NCBI GenBank assembly: GCA_023436145.1
Contig: JAEZKP010000057.1
Location: 1 to 25,803, forward strand
From: Fibrobacterota bacterium
Lineage (GTDB): Bacteria; Fibrobacterota; Chitinivibrionia; Chitinivibrionales; Chitinispirillaceae
Length of the DNA stretch: 25,803 bases
Direction: 5' to 3'
Part shown: positions 1 through 7,477 of the stretch, piece after piece
How positions within the stretch are numbered: the stretch's first letter is position 1
Layout of the letters: each line of letters begins with the position of its first letter
Translations under genes and position numbers: made by a program
The notes under the pieces: generated by a model
Database searches by the model: none
What the model saw: only the letters and a program-made list of their open reading frames with translations
Told to the model about the DNA's origin: nothing

Positions 1-163
1 ATTGAAACAGGATAGTGACCTCTATCTGCTCTTTTCTCGTTTGGATTTTGAATAATTGGTAATTGGGAATTGTTTAGGATTTGGTGTTTGTGATTTGGAA
101 TTTATTTGCGTGCCCTACTTCTTATGCGATCTTATGTTTGTTAAATTAACCGGACACTTCTGA
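1..163 (+). repeat. Interspersed repeat copy 1 (right-hand part, truncated by window start)
   Basis: This is the right half of the repeat seen complete at 7478-7813 and again from 25536. It holds the central hairpin (GATAG at 11-15 pairing with CTATC at 22-26) followed by a pyrimidine-rich tract. Next come the word-rich segment of TTTGG, AATTGG and GATTTGG motifs and the terminal repeat ending CCGGACACTTCTGA at 150-163. It has the same orientation as the other two copies. The left half lies outside the window. Confidence 0.8.
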
Positions 164-194
164 TTTTCTGTAGATATTTTACTGAATAATCACT

Positions 195-743
195 TCAAAT
201 CTCATTAAATTCTCTCCACCTCTCTTTTATACTCTCCTCATCTTTAAAATAGTCAACCTGCTCTTTTTTATCATATACCTCATTGAATTTACTAATCATC
301 AACTTGCCTGAATCCGGATAAACTACCACATCCAGCCCGAAAATGCTCTTTACATCAAAATATGTGCACGGTTCGGATGTGTGATTATAAAACTGATGAG
401 CCCCATTTTCTCCGGTCTCAAAAAACAGCACATCCCCTTTATTTACAACCTCAAACCCCTGCATTGTCCTGACTGTCATGGAACCGGAAATTATCATCAT
501 CACCTCTTCGGCATTACGATGGTAATGAAATGGAAAAGAATACTGTGCCGGCGGCAGTTCTCGTATATCAAATACCAGGTTTTTCGATCCTGCTTCTGTA
601 CATAGATTGGGCAGAACTGTAAGAAGACCAAAAGGCACTTTATTAAACTGGCTTAAACCAAACTTCATATTTCCGGATCTAAAGATAGAAGGCATTACCA
701 TACCTTTCATCAAATGTGAATCAGCATCAAAAAATCTAAACAT
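195..743 (-). CDS. Cupin-domain protein
   Basis: Small single-cupin protein of 182 residues. Cupin motif 1 is visible as H73-x-H75 with E79/E80 and G87 (HYHRNAEEVMMIISG). Motif 2 is visible as G103-D-V-L-F-F followed by H116 and N120 (GENGAHQFYN). This is the usual metal-binding His/His/Glu/His set of a small beta-barrel cupin. The overall pattern (FxxHxHRNxEE, GDxLFFExGExGAHQxYN) resembles the stand-alone cupins of COG3837 type, which have no settled substrate. No clear Shine-Dalgarno precedes the ATG at 743. An internal ATG at residue 26 (about 668) is a real alternative, because the fold appears to begin around there. The gene is monocistronic and sits between repeat copy 1 and a repeat-rich intergenic region. 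Metal and substrate cannot be told from sequence. Confidence 0.8.
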   Translation of the reverse strand: MFRFFDADSHLMKGMVMPSIFRSGNMKFGLSQFNKVPFGLLTVLPNLCTEAGSKNLVFDIRELPPAQYSFPFHYHRNAEEVMMIISGSMTVRTMQGFEVVNKGDVLFFETGENGAHQFYNHTSEPCTYFDVKSIFGLDVVVYPDSGKLMISKFNEVYDKKEQVDYFKDEESIKERWREFNEI

Positions 744-791
744 ATTATTAGTAGCTTTGGTAAAATTAATAGTTTTGCTAAAATGAAAGTT

Positions 792-808
792 TTGTCCCTA
801 CGGGACAA
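792..808. repeat. Short palindromic repeat unit A
   Basis: TTGTCCC-TAC-GGGACAA, a perfect 7-bp stem with a 3-nt loop. The same core recurs at 847-859. Confidence 0.75.
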
Positions 809-846
809 GGATAATCCTAGTTTGTTCGTTTACCTAGAAGTATTCC

Positions 847-859
847 GTCCCTACGGGAC
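847..859. repeat. Short palindromic repeat unit B
   Basis: GTCCC-TAC-GGGAC, the same core as the unit at 792-808, 39 bp further on. It is flanked by the same GGGACAA extension on the right side. Confidence 0.75.
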
Positions 860-975
860 AAAGAAAAAAACAGGCGTTATACAAATTTCTTCGACAAATC
901 CTAAATACCCATTCTGGAACATTAATAGTTTTCACGTTCACCAAATGTGATTTACAAATCTGTTTCCTTTTTCCT

Positions 976-990
976 GATTCCGTAGGGATC
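976..990. repeat. Short palindromic repeat unit C, inverted and diverged
   Basis: GATTCC-GTA-GGGATC. Its reverse complement, GATCCC-TAC-GGAATC, matches the TCCCTACGG core of units A and B, so it is an inverted, diverged member. The stem tolerates one G:T pair. Confidence 0.55.
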
Positions 991-1245
991 AAACATTTAT
1001 AGAAGACATTACAAGAAAAATGAATCATTCCCCAGTCCGCATTCCGTTCCTGTTTATTCTCTCAAGAGAACAGATTGCAGTTTTGTATTTGGAAATAAAT
1101 CTGGCAAAGGATAGAAATACCAGGTAAGGGGAAAAAAGATTACCATAAAGAAATCAGATACATCCTCCAGCCCATCGGTATCAGACTACTGTAAAGGGTG
1201 TTTCGGAAAGCGGTAATCCAACTTTTCCCTGTATTTTAAGGAAGG

Positions 1246-1270
1246 ATGCCCGATAAAACAACTCGGGCAT
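1246..1270 (-). terminator. Stem-loop downstream of the 1299-4247 gene
   Basis: ATGCCCGA (1246-1253) and TCGGGCAT (1263-1270) form a perfect 8-bp stem with a 9-nt loop, 29 bp past the stop of the minus-strand gene. Neither side has a strong T run, so intrinsic termination is possible but not certain. RNA 3'-end protection is an alternative role. Confidence 0.5.
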
Positions 1271-1298
1271 GAATTATTTAGAGAATTTTGTACAGGAG

Positions 1299-4247
1299 TT
1301 ATTTACCCATTCCCGGATAAGGACGCGCCTGTTTCATAGTAAGAACCGGTTCGCCATTGGGATCACCGATAGGCTGATCAAATTTAAACTCCGTATCCAT
1401 GGCATAATATTTACCAGGCTCATTACCGTATATGGGTTGGAAGAACCTGTGGATCTCCTCCAGCGCAATACCCAACTGATAGACCTGCTTATTAGTCAGT
1501 ACAGTACTTTGCCCTTCAGGCAGAATATTGGAGTGCCCATGATAGACAATTGGCCTTCCCGGAGAATAGTAATGATAGACAAATACATCCGAAGTAATAT
1601 TGGAGTCAGGCAGAACCACAGATCCATCACCATACTGAACATTGATATAGAAAGAGGGCTCCAATCCGGACTGATCATAGGGATTAGCAGTAATGGCCAC
1701 CCCGGTAGCCTCCTCATCTGGGAAAGACTGGTGAACCAGTAGTGCCATGCCTACGGTTTCATGACCTATCTTGCGATAACTTCTTTCTTCAAAAGCCCGG
1801 AAAAACCACACACTGGCCCACACCTCCCGGATCGCCTCAAGAACCGACTCAGGATCACCCGGATCACCGCTTTTGGAAGTATAAAGCCCTGCACCAGTGA
1901 ATCCATCCAGATCTTCAGCATTGGTGCTCGAACGGAAACGCATCCTTATACCGGGGAACTCGGTTTGCAGCTTGGTCATAAGCATTCTGGTGAATGCTGT
2001 ATCCACCGGTGCCTTTTCCATGTCCTTGCGCAGTTTGTAAAGACGTTTGTCCCGGTGCCCTGTGTTATTCTGAAATACTGAATCCGCCAGCATAATTCGT
2101 ATCTGTTCAAGAAATCCATTCTGTTCCATAAACTGATGATAATAAAAAACCGGTATCACAAACCCTCTGGGATAAGGGACTTTAGTAGTGTCCATATGAG
2201 GGAAAGCGCCAAAATTGCTTGCTTTTCCTCCAAAGGCAGGTATCGCCGAATCGATCGCCTCTGCAAAGCTTAATCTGGGATAATCCAGAATGTCTTTGAT
2301 ATCACGCAAGTCTTTGACATCCAGATTCATTTTTGCCACAGACACCTGGGTAGGACTGTTTTTCTCCCACCAGGCATCGGCTTCCTGCTGTGTAACTTCT
2401 ACAATGGAATATTCCTTAGCTCCGACAACCAGCTTAACCCACTTATCTTTTAAAGAAAGCAGTGTGCTATTGGTAAAGGCTCCCCGCAGGCCCATATTTG
2501 GAGTACCCCTGTTTTGGGACAGGACATTTATATGGGAAAGAGGAGTCTGAAACATCTGGGTAATTATCCCGCTGGTTACGGAGATGTCATTAGGAACGGC
2601 ATCAAGTACAACAATATCACGGAAACTGACATAAGTACCATTTTCAAGTTGATTTGCAGTAACAAAAACCAGTTTACCCATTGTGGTTCCATAATTGAGG
2701 GGCTGGTAATCAATCCCTTTATAAAGTTCATCGGTGGTAATAATTTTTACAGATTTGGGAAGAGCTGCAGCTACATTTTCCACCGTTTGGGATGTAGGAT
2801 GGAAATAAAGAGAGTCACCGAAAAAGGCGTGCGAGGCGATCAACTGATAAGCCAGATTGATCATCTCTGCAGATGCATTATCATAAGGAGCGATCTCGTA
2901 AGTCCAGACACCCGGTCCCTCGTAGTAGGTGATTGCTCCAAGGATAAACCTGCGGTTTTTGCTGCTATACTCAGTTTTGTTGAACTGATCCAGACCGGGC
3001 ACCACCAGCTTTCCTTTACCGGAGAGATTTGCCGATGTGAATTCGTGGTGAATCTTGTATTTTTTACTGTTTTGGAAATAAAGCTGGATTTTATTATTAT
3101 CCCAGTCATCGATAACGGTTTTTACAGACATCGCTCCGGGAATGCTTGAGCTTAAAGGCGTCGAAGCAAGGGCCAGAAAATCATTTATGCAGCCGATTTT
3201 ACCGGAACTGTCTGGCTCTGTTCCAGCCGGGATAACACATCTGTTTTGATTCCACCATTCATTGGCTTCCTGCTCAGTAACCTCGGTTATCGAATATTTT
3301 TCAGATTCTACAACCAGTTTTACCCATTTCCCTTTAAGTGCCAGCAAAGTGTTGTCGGTAAAAGCATTGCGCAATCCCATATTAGGAATACCTCTGCTTT
3401 GAGATAAAACATTTATATGGGAAAGTGGAGTCTGAAACATCCCGGTAATAATTCCGCTGGTTGCAGAGATGTCATTTGGAATTGTATCAAGAACTACAAT
3501 ATCTCTTTCATTTAAACCAGCTTCGAGCTCTTTTACAGTAGCAAAAACCAATTTACCTATAGAGGTCCCATTGTTGAGGGGCTGGTAATTGATCCCCTGA
3601 TAAAGTTCATCGGTGGTTATGATTTTGGCCGATTCCGGAAGACCTTTGGCTACATCCTGCAACCGTTTAGAAGTTGGGTGGAAGTAAAGGGAATCGCCGA
3701 AATAGGCATTAGAAACGATTTTCTGATATGCCAGACTGATCATCTCAGCAGAAGCGTTGTCATAAGGAGCGATCTCATAGGCCCACACACCAGGAACTTC
3801 ATAATAGGTGATTGCACCCAAAAGAAACCTGCGACTATCGCTGCTGTATTCAGCATTATTGAACTGTTTAAGATCGGGTACTGCAGCTTTACCGGAAAGG
3901 TTTGCCGATGCAAAATCATGATGAAGTTTGTATTTTTTACTGTTCTGGAAATAAAGCCGGCTTGCATTATTATTATTCCAGTCATCGATAACTGTTTTTA
4001 CAGAGATGCCACCCGGTTTACTTCCATTTAGAGGCGTTGATGCCAGAACCAGAAAATCCTCTTTACATCCAATTTTACCGGAGCTGTCCGGTTCTGCTCC
4101 CGCAGGAATTACACAGGACCAGCTGACCGGTTCCGGAGAAGGACCTGTAGGCTCATCAGTACAGAAAAGAAACAGTGAAATGAATGCCGGCAATAATAAA
4201 CACATCATTGCCGGTATGATTTTTCCATCTTTAGAATTTAGTGTCAT
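1299..4247 (-). CDS. Exported PEP-synthase-like protein: two tandem swivelling His domains plus ATP-grasp domain
   Basis: Predicted 982-residue exported protein. The start chosen is the ATG at 4247, because AGGGA lies 9 nt upstream; an in-frame ATG at 4271 lacks such a site. A hydrophobic signal is followed by LFLFC (C29), an imperfect lipobox. Residues 45-336 and 337-629 are tandem copies of one about 292-residue unit, each beginning CVIPAG(A/T)EPDSSGKIGC. Each unit ends in a PEP-utilising (phosphohistidine swivel) motif, TPLSHINVLSQ.RG.PNMGL, with H277 and H572. Residues about 660-982 match the PEP/pyruvate-binding ATP-grasp domain: GGKA (K675), RFRSSTNAEDL (R772), ATGVAITANP and terminal KQARP (Q973). 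Known PEP synthases run ATP-grasp, then His domain, then PEP barrel. Here the order is reversed and the PEP-binding barrel is missing. It lies 36 bp after the DP-linker lipoprotein gene, probably co-transcribed. The reaction is unknown. Confidence 0.82.
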   Translation of the reverse strand: MTLNSKDGKIIPAMMCLLLPAFISLFLFCTDEPTGPSPEPVSWSCVIPAGAEPDSSGKIGCKEDFLVLASTPLNGSKPGGISVKTVIDDWNNNNASRLYFQNSKKYKLHHDFASANLSGKAAVPDLKQFNNAEYSSDSRRFLLGAITYYEVPGVWAYEIAPYDNASAEMISLAYQKIVSNAYFGDSLYFHPTSKRLQDVAKGLPESAKIITTDELYQGINYQPLNNGTSIGKLVFATVKELEAGLNERDIVVLDTIPNDISATSGIITGMFQTPLSHINVLSQSRGIPNMGLRNAFTDNTLLALKGKWVKLVVESEKYSITEVTEQEANEWWNQNRCVIPAGTEPDSSGKIGCINDFLALASTPLSSSIPGAMSVKTVIDDWDNNKIQLYFQNSKKYKIHHEFTSANLSGKGKLVVPGLDQFNKTEYSSKNRRFILGAITYYEGPGVWTYEIAPYDNASAEMINLAYQLIASHAFFGDSLYFHPTSQTVENVAAALPKSVKIITTDELYKGIDYQPLNYGTTMGKLVFVTANQLENGTYVSFRDIVVLDAVPNDISVTSGIITQMFQTPLSHINVLSQNRGTPNMGLRGAFTNSTLLSLKDKWVKLVVGAKEYSIVEVTQQEADAWWEKNSPTQVSVAKMNLDVKDLRDIKDILDYPRLSFAEAIDSAIPAFGGKASNFGAFPHMDTTKVPYPRGFVIPVFYYHQFMEQNGFLEQIRIMLADSVFQNNTGHRDKRLYKLRKDMEKAPVDTAFTRMLMTKLQTEFPGIRMRFRSSTNAEDLDGFTGAGLYTSKSGDPGDPESVLEAIREVWASVWFFRAFEERSYRKIGHETVGMALLVHQSFPDEEATGVAITANPYDQSGLEPSFYINVQYGDGSVVLPDSNITSDVFVYHYYSPGRPIVYHGHSNILPEGQSTVLTNKQVYQLGIALEEIHRFFQPIYGNEPGKYYAMDTEFKFDQPIGDPNGEPVLTMKQARPYPGMGK
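2361..4115 (-). repeat. Internal tandem duplication within the PEP-synthase-like gene
   Basis: The two halves (about 4115-3240 and 3239-2361) encode homologous units of about 292 residues. Similarity is also visible at DNA level. For example, the stretches around 3255-3350 and 2375-2470, encoding QEA(N/D).WW and KWVKLVV, align base for base with scattered changes. This is an in-frame gene-internal duplication that has partly diverged. Confidence 0.85.
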
Positions 4248-4283
4248 ATAGATTTTCCCTGTGTTTATCATATTATTACCTGA

Positions 4284-5357
4284 CTATTTGCACAATCTAT
4301 CATCACCACATGTCATACCATCGGGACAAGTTCCATTGCAGGAGATTAATCCAGGAATATGTAAATACCTCATCTCTTCAGATTCAACCACCAGATCCAC
4401 ATTTCCTGCTTTATTTTTGAAAGTCGCTCTGCGGTATATTATCAATCTGGGAAATCCGGCTATACCGTATGTCTTCAGTTCATCCAACAGCTTTGCAGAG
4501 ATGGTACATGATCCATCATCTTCTGTTTCTCCCAGTATCTTACCTTTTGTTCCCCCATGATAGGAGATATCGATTTCAAAAAATATGGAAGCATGGCCCT
4601 GATTAGATGGCTCCCATTCCAGAGTAATCTCCTTGCCATCCTCATACTTTATAGAATCGTTTTTTAATACTATCGGATCGATACCTTTACCGGTAATGGT
4701 AAATGAGTCTATATTCAATTCGGAGTTGCCAGTTACAGAAATTTTAATCTGCTCTCCATCATCAAAGGGAGGATATGCCATTTCTTCGATCGGCATATAA
4801 GGTGAGCGGTCGCCTAGTGAAAAAGTAGTAGTATTTTCGGTTGTTTTTACACCGCTTACCGTAACCTCACCTATAGATATCCGGTCTGGTTCAGCTTCAC
4901 AAGTATTCTCAGCAACACACACATATCCCAAACCGCAGGGTTCTTCACAGTAATTTTTATGCGGCACAACCAAACGGCAGTCGCCTTCGGTCATAACTGT
5001 TGTCCAGTTTTCATCTGAAGGAGAAGCCCCATCAGCAGTAGCACCAATAACGTTAACACTATTCCCAATCACATTACCTTGCCAGTCCATATTTTTCCTG
5101 AGGGAGATTTTAAAAACACCTACCCATTCTGGAGTTTCTGGATCTGGATCAGGGTCCGGGTCTGGATCCGGGTCTGGATCAGGGTCCGGATCAGGGTCCG
5201 GATCAGGGTCCGGATCTGGATCTGGATCTGGATCTGGATCTGGGTCATTAATCTCTGTCGGGTTTTGTCCATTATCATCGCAGGATAGAGAAACGAAAAA
5301 CAAGGAAACAGAAACCAAGAGAAAGAATACAAATGATAATACCGTTTTTAAAAACAC
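4284..5357 (-). CDS. Probable surface lipoprotein with an (Asp-Pro)18 stalk and cysteine clusters
   Basis: A protein of 357 residues. The start is a GTG at 5357: AGGAGG lies 6 nt upstream on the minus strand, whereas an upstream in-frame TTG at 5384 has no ribosome site. The N-terminus is a long hydrophobic signal ending VSLSC (C26), a loose lipobox, followed by DDNG. Residues 38-73 are 18 consecutive Asp-Pro pairs, an extended acidic stalk of the kind that holds domains away from a cell surface. The rest is probably beta-rich. It carries two short cysteine groups, CEEPCGLGYVCVAENTC in the middle and CNGTCPDGMTCGDDRLC at the C-terminus, which look like small disulfide knots (compare the C-x3-C-P-x-G-x2-C pattern common in surface proteins). 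No enzymatic motif was recognised. The gene lies 36 bp upstream of the PEP-synthase-like gene. Confidence 0.8.
   Translation of the reverse strand: MFLKTVLSFVFFLLVSVSLFFVSLSCDDNGQNPTEINDPDPDPDPDPDPDPDPDPDPDPDPDPDPDPDPDPDPETPEWVGVFKISLRKNMDWQGNVIGNSVNVIGATADGASPSDENWTTVMTEGDCRLVVPHKNYCEEPCGLGYVCVAENTCEAEPDRISIGEVTVSGVKTTENTTTFSLGDRSPYMPIEEMAYPPFDDGEQIKISVTGNSELNIDSFTITGKGIDPIVLKNDSIKYEDGKEITLEWEPSNQGHASIFFEIDISYHGGTKGKILGETEDDGSCTISAKLLDELKTYGIAGFPRLIIYRRATFKNKAGNVDLVVESEEMRYLHIPGLISCNGTCPDGMTCGDDRLCK
5139..5246 (-). repeat. Hexanucleotide-based tandem repeat encoding (Asp-Pro)18
   Basis: These 108 bp are built from GATCCA, GATCCG and GACCCT/G hexamers on the coding strand, partly arranged as 12-mers. 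Because every unit is 6 bp, gain or loss of units keeps the frame and only changes the stalk length. Confidence 0.9.
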
Positions 5358-5461
5358 AGTTACCCTCCTGCTTTTAAATATCAATTAACTATTAAGTAAC
5401 AATTTAATTATTGACCAGATCAGAATATTTATTGAAAAACAAAATCCACAATAAAGAATTA

Positions 5462-5503
5462 ATCAGAGTCAATCAGATTAAAACTGATCAGACTGACTCT
5501 GAT
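5462..5503 (-). terminator. Stem-loop terminator candidate after the 5578-7008 gene
   Basis: ATCAGAGTCA (5462-5471) pairs perfectly with TGACTCTGAT (5494-5503). A further CAG/CTG-type pairing narrows the loop. Read on the minus strand, the stem is followed by TAATTCTTTATTGTGG, moderately T-rich. It lies 74 bp past the stop codon of the 5578-7008 gene and before the next minus-strand gene. Confidence 0.55.
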
Positions 5504-5577
5504 AATTTAAATCTTTTTCAAATACTTTTGTTCAGATATTTCTTTTCCGATTAAACGTTTCTTTCCAGGTGTCCTTC

Positions 5578-7008
5578 TCAGGGATTAAGAGCGAAACAGT
5601 AGAATCCACCGTATCCACCACCACTTCCGATGGTTTTCACTCCAGGTTTTCCTGCCATAGTATTGAAATCCAGATCAATACCTGCTTCGCAACCAGCCAG
5701 ACAAAAACCGGAGATCCAGTGCCCCATACCCATCCCGAAACCTGGGCCAGTACCGCCGCCATCGGGATTATAACCTTGCTGAGGCCATGCGAATCCTGCA
5801 CGAGGGGAACTGTTGGCAGTGGTAGATGTCCAGTCATTGCAGGTGACATCCTCAACGCAATTCTGGCTCAAATCACCCCAGCCACCGCCGGTGCTAGTTT
5901 TCTTGAAGAGTTTACCATCTTCTCCAGTACCGGTAACAGTGAGATGATTGTCGACTTCCTTAGAGGGATTTAGTGGATCCGGATATCGGTTCGGAACGCC
6001 ATCTTCATTAGGAAGATCGTTCTTTATTGCATTATGCGCACTTTTAGGACGCCCATTAAGCAGTTCACTGGTATTGTTGGCTAACAATCTTCCTTTACGG
6101 TCATACCACGGTCCGTTTCCAATACGTTCAATGGCGTTTACCTGTTTTCCATCCGGCCCCTTTTTGGCACTTAAAAATGCTCTCCAAATCTTTGCTTTAG
6201 AACCTGGCATACTTCTTTCGGCAATACACTGGCAGATGCTGTCTGCACCCAAAATTCCGGCCCCCTGCCCGGTCTTGCCAAAACGAAGATCACCACCAAA
6301 ACCATTTTCACTTCCGGAGAGCTCCTGCAACGCCTTCAAACTGGTCAGAAAGAAACTGAATTTGGGAAGGTTAATGGTGTCTAAAGTAATGTTTACTCCA
6401 TCATCATCATAAGAGGGGACCGGTATAGTTTTGGTAACATAACCATTAGCAGTAACACTGAGTGTATCAATTGCGGCTTTAATTTTAGCCAGACCTTTGA
6501 TATTGGAGGGTACGACCAAAGAAGAAGAGGTAAGGAAATATTTTTTATCTGAAGAGGCAAGATAGCGAAATGTTGAGCTTTTTCCACCAATGGTAACTCT
6601 CACTGCAGCCATTGCTGATGCAGAGCGACTGGCAGAAAGATCAAACCTGTAATCACCGGCAGAAGTATAGTGATTAAGTTCTTTTTTCAACAGATTTCCG
6701 GATATATCAAATACTTCAATTTTAACCTGAGCAGCTTTTTTAAGACTGAAAAGTATAAATCCTCTTTCCATGGTAACTTTCTCAAGATTAGACATCTTTC
6801 TGGAATTATCCATCACACCTGTGGTGGAAAAAGAGAACTTCCCCTGAGCATCAGTGGTGTCCAGCAGTTTTTGGCCAACCAGGCTTACGATGGCACCAGC
6901 AACCGGTTTTCCATCCTTATTGGAAACCTTACCACTCAGTTTAATCGTTTCAGCAGAGACAGACAGGCTCGCCACTAAACCTATTATCACTCCAATTTTT
7001 CGGTACAC
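5578..7008 (-). CDS. Exported protein: carboxypeptidase-regulatory-like domain plus endostatin/lectin-like C-terminal domain
   Basis: A protein of 476 residues. The start is the GTG at 7008, 6 nt after a perfect AGGAGG. Residues 1-19 are a cleavable signal peptide (ending SVSA). Residues about 21-62 are a carboxypeptidase-regulatory-like Ig-type domain (SGKVSNKDGKPVAGAIVSL, DTTDAQGKFSF). Residues about 78-150 resemble the FlgD-like/T9SS-type C-terminal fold (KIEVFDISGNLLKKE, AGDYRFDLS), placed internally here. Residues about 216-476 look like the collagenase NC10/endostatin-like domain of the C-type-lectin superfamily: GADSICQCIAERS, then IWRAFLSA, CNDWTS, HWISGFCLAGCEAG and terminal GSGGGYGGFYCFA, with paired cysteines. 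This points to a binding protein outside the inner membrane. No catalytic site was recognised. It is first in the minus-strand surface block. Confidence 0.78.
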   Translation of the reverse strand: MYRKIGVIIGLVASLSVSAETIKLSGKVSNKDGKPVAGAIVSLVGQKLLDTTDAQGKFSFSTTGVMDNSRKMSNLEKVTMERGFILFSLKKAAQVKIEVFDISGNLLKKELNHYTSAGDYRFDLSASRSASAMAAVRVTIGGKSSTFRYLASSDKKYFLTSSSLVVPSNIKGLAKIKAAIDTLSVTANGYVTKTIPVPSYDDDGVNITLDTINLPKFSFFLTSLKALQELSGSENGFGGDLRFGKTGQGAGILGADSICQCIAERSMPGSKAKIWRAFLSAKKGPDGKQVNAIERIGNGPWYDRKGRLLANNTSELLNGRPKSAHNAIKNDLPNEDGVPNRYPDPLNPSKEVDNHLTVTGTGEDGKLFKKTSTGGGWGDLSQNCVEDVTCNDWTSTTANSSPRAGFAWPQQGYNPDGGGTGPGFGMGMGHWISGFCLAGCEAGIDLDFNTMAGKPGVKTIGSGGGYGGFYCFALNP

Positions 7009-7162
7009 GATATACCTCCTCTTGTATTTTTATGCTTATCTATTGTATATCAACACATTGCATCGGTTGCACAGGTTTCTTGAAAATTTATTGGAAGAGT
7101 AACAAACCTTCCTGGAGTATTCTTTAATTATCTGTCAGCGTTTTCCATGCTAAATTCTTCTT

Positions 7163-7201
7163 ACATTTTCTATGTACATTTTTTATGTACATTTTCTATG
7201 T
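7163..7201. promoter_or_regulatory. Three tandem 13-bp iterons upstream of the 5578-7008 gene
   Basis: ACATTTTCTATGT (7163-7175), ACATTTTTTATGT (7176-7188) and ACATTTTCTATGT (7189-7201) are directly abutting. Each unit begins ACAT and ends ATGT, so each is itself a short inverted repeat. They lie 155-193 bp upstream of the GTG start of the endostatin-like gene. A helically phased array like this could bind a regulator. No factor can be named. Confidence 0.5.
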
Positions 7202-7368
7202 ATGTTTATCCTGAGATCAAAATAGTTTAAACTTTTTTTCGGACGCAGAAATAATTCTGCAGGTTCGCAAAGCCTCTATAGATAAACCGGCCTAAACCTT
7301 ACATTTTATCCAACCAACTCCCTTTCTGCCCCAAAAAACAGGTTACTTATCTTTTCAATTAACACCAC

Positions 7369-7392
7369 AAATGTTTTCAATTGAAAACATTT
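7369..7392. promoter_or_regulatory. Perfect 24-bp palindrome
   Basis: The half site AAATGTTTTCAA (7369-7380) is followed immediately by its exact reverse complement (7381-7392), with no loop. Perfect dyads of this length are typical of dimer-binding operators. With no loop, a terminator is less natural. It lies between the divergent genes, about 360 bp upstream of the minus-strand gene and about 86 bp before the repeat element. Confidence 0.45.
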
Positions 7393-7477
7393 TAATACTC
7401 GTATTCAGGAGTTTTTTTCTAATTCCGTATAGACCATCGCTCTTTCTTTGCTTAAACACCGAGGTGGATACTCCCGT

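Larger units (their letters stand above)
744..1298. other. Intergenic region, about 555 bp, without a supported gene
   Basis: No open frame here has a credible start, ribosome site and protein character. The region is the upstream area of the cupin gene and the downstream area of the 1299-4247 gene. It contains three related short palindromes based on GTCCCTACGGGAC (792-808, 847-859, 976-990) and a hairpin near 1246-1270, listed separately. The rest (about 1030-1240) shows nothing recognisable. Confidence 0.7.

Noticed and set aside
792..990. CRISPR array from the GTCCCTACGGGAC units
   Set aside because: There are only three units, one inverted and diverged, with unequal spacing (39 and about 117 bp) and no cas genes nearby.
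834..1028. 64-codon minus-strand frame in the first intergenic region
   Set aside because: It crosses two of the short palindromic repeats and has no credible start or protein character.
5079..5332. Plus- and minus-strand frames over the Asp-Pro repeat coding Arg/Val/Trp/Ile-rich or Ile/Gln-rich peptides
   Set aside because: These are out-of-frame readings of the hexamer repeat; the Asp-Pro frame has the signal peptide, ribosome site and long coding context.
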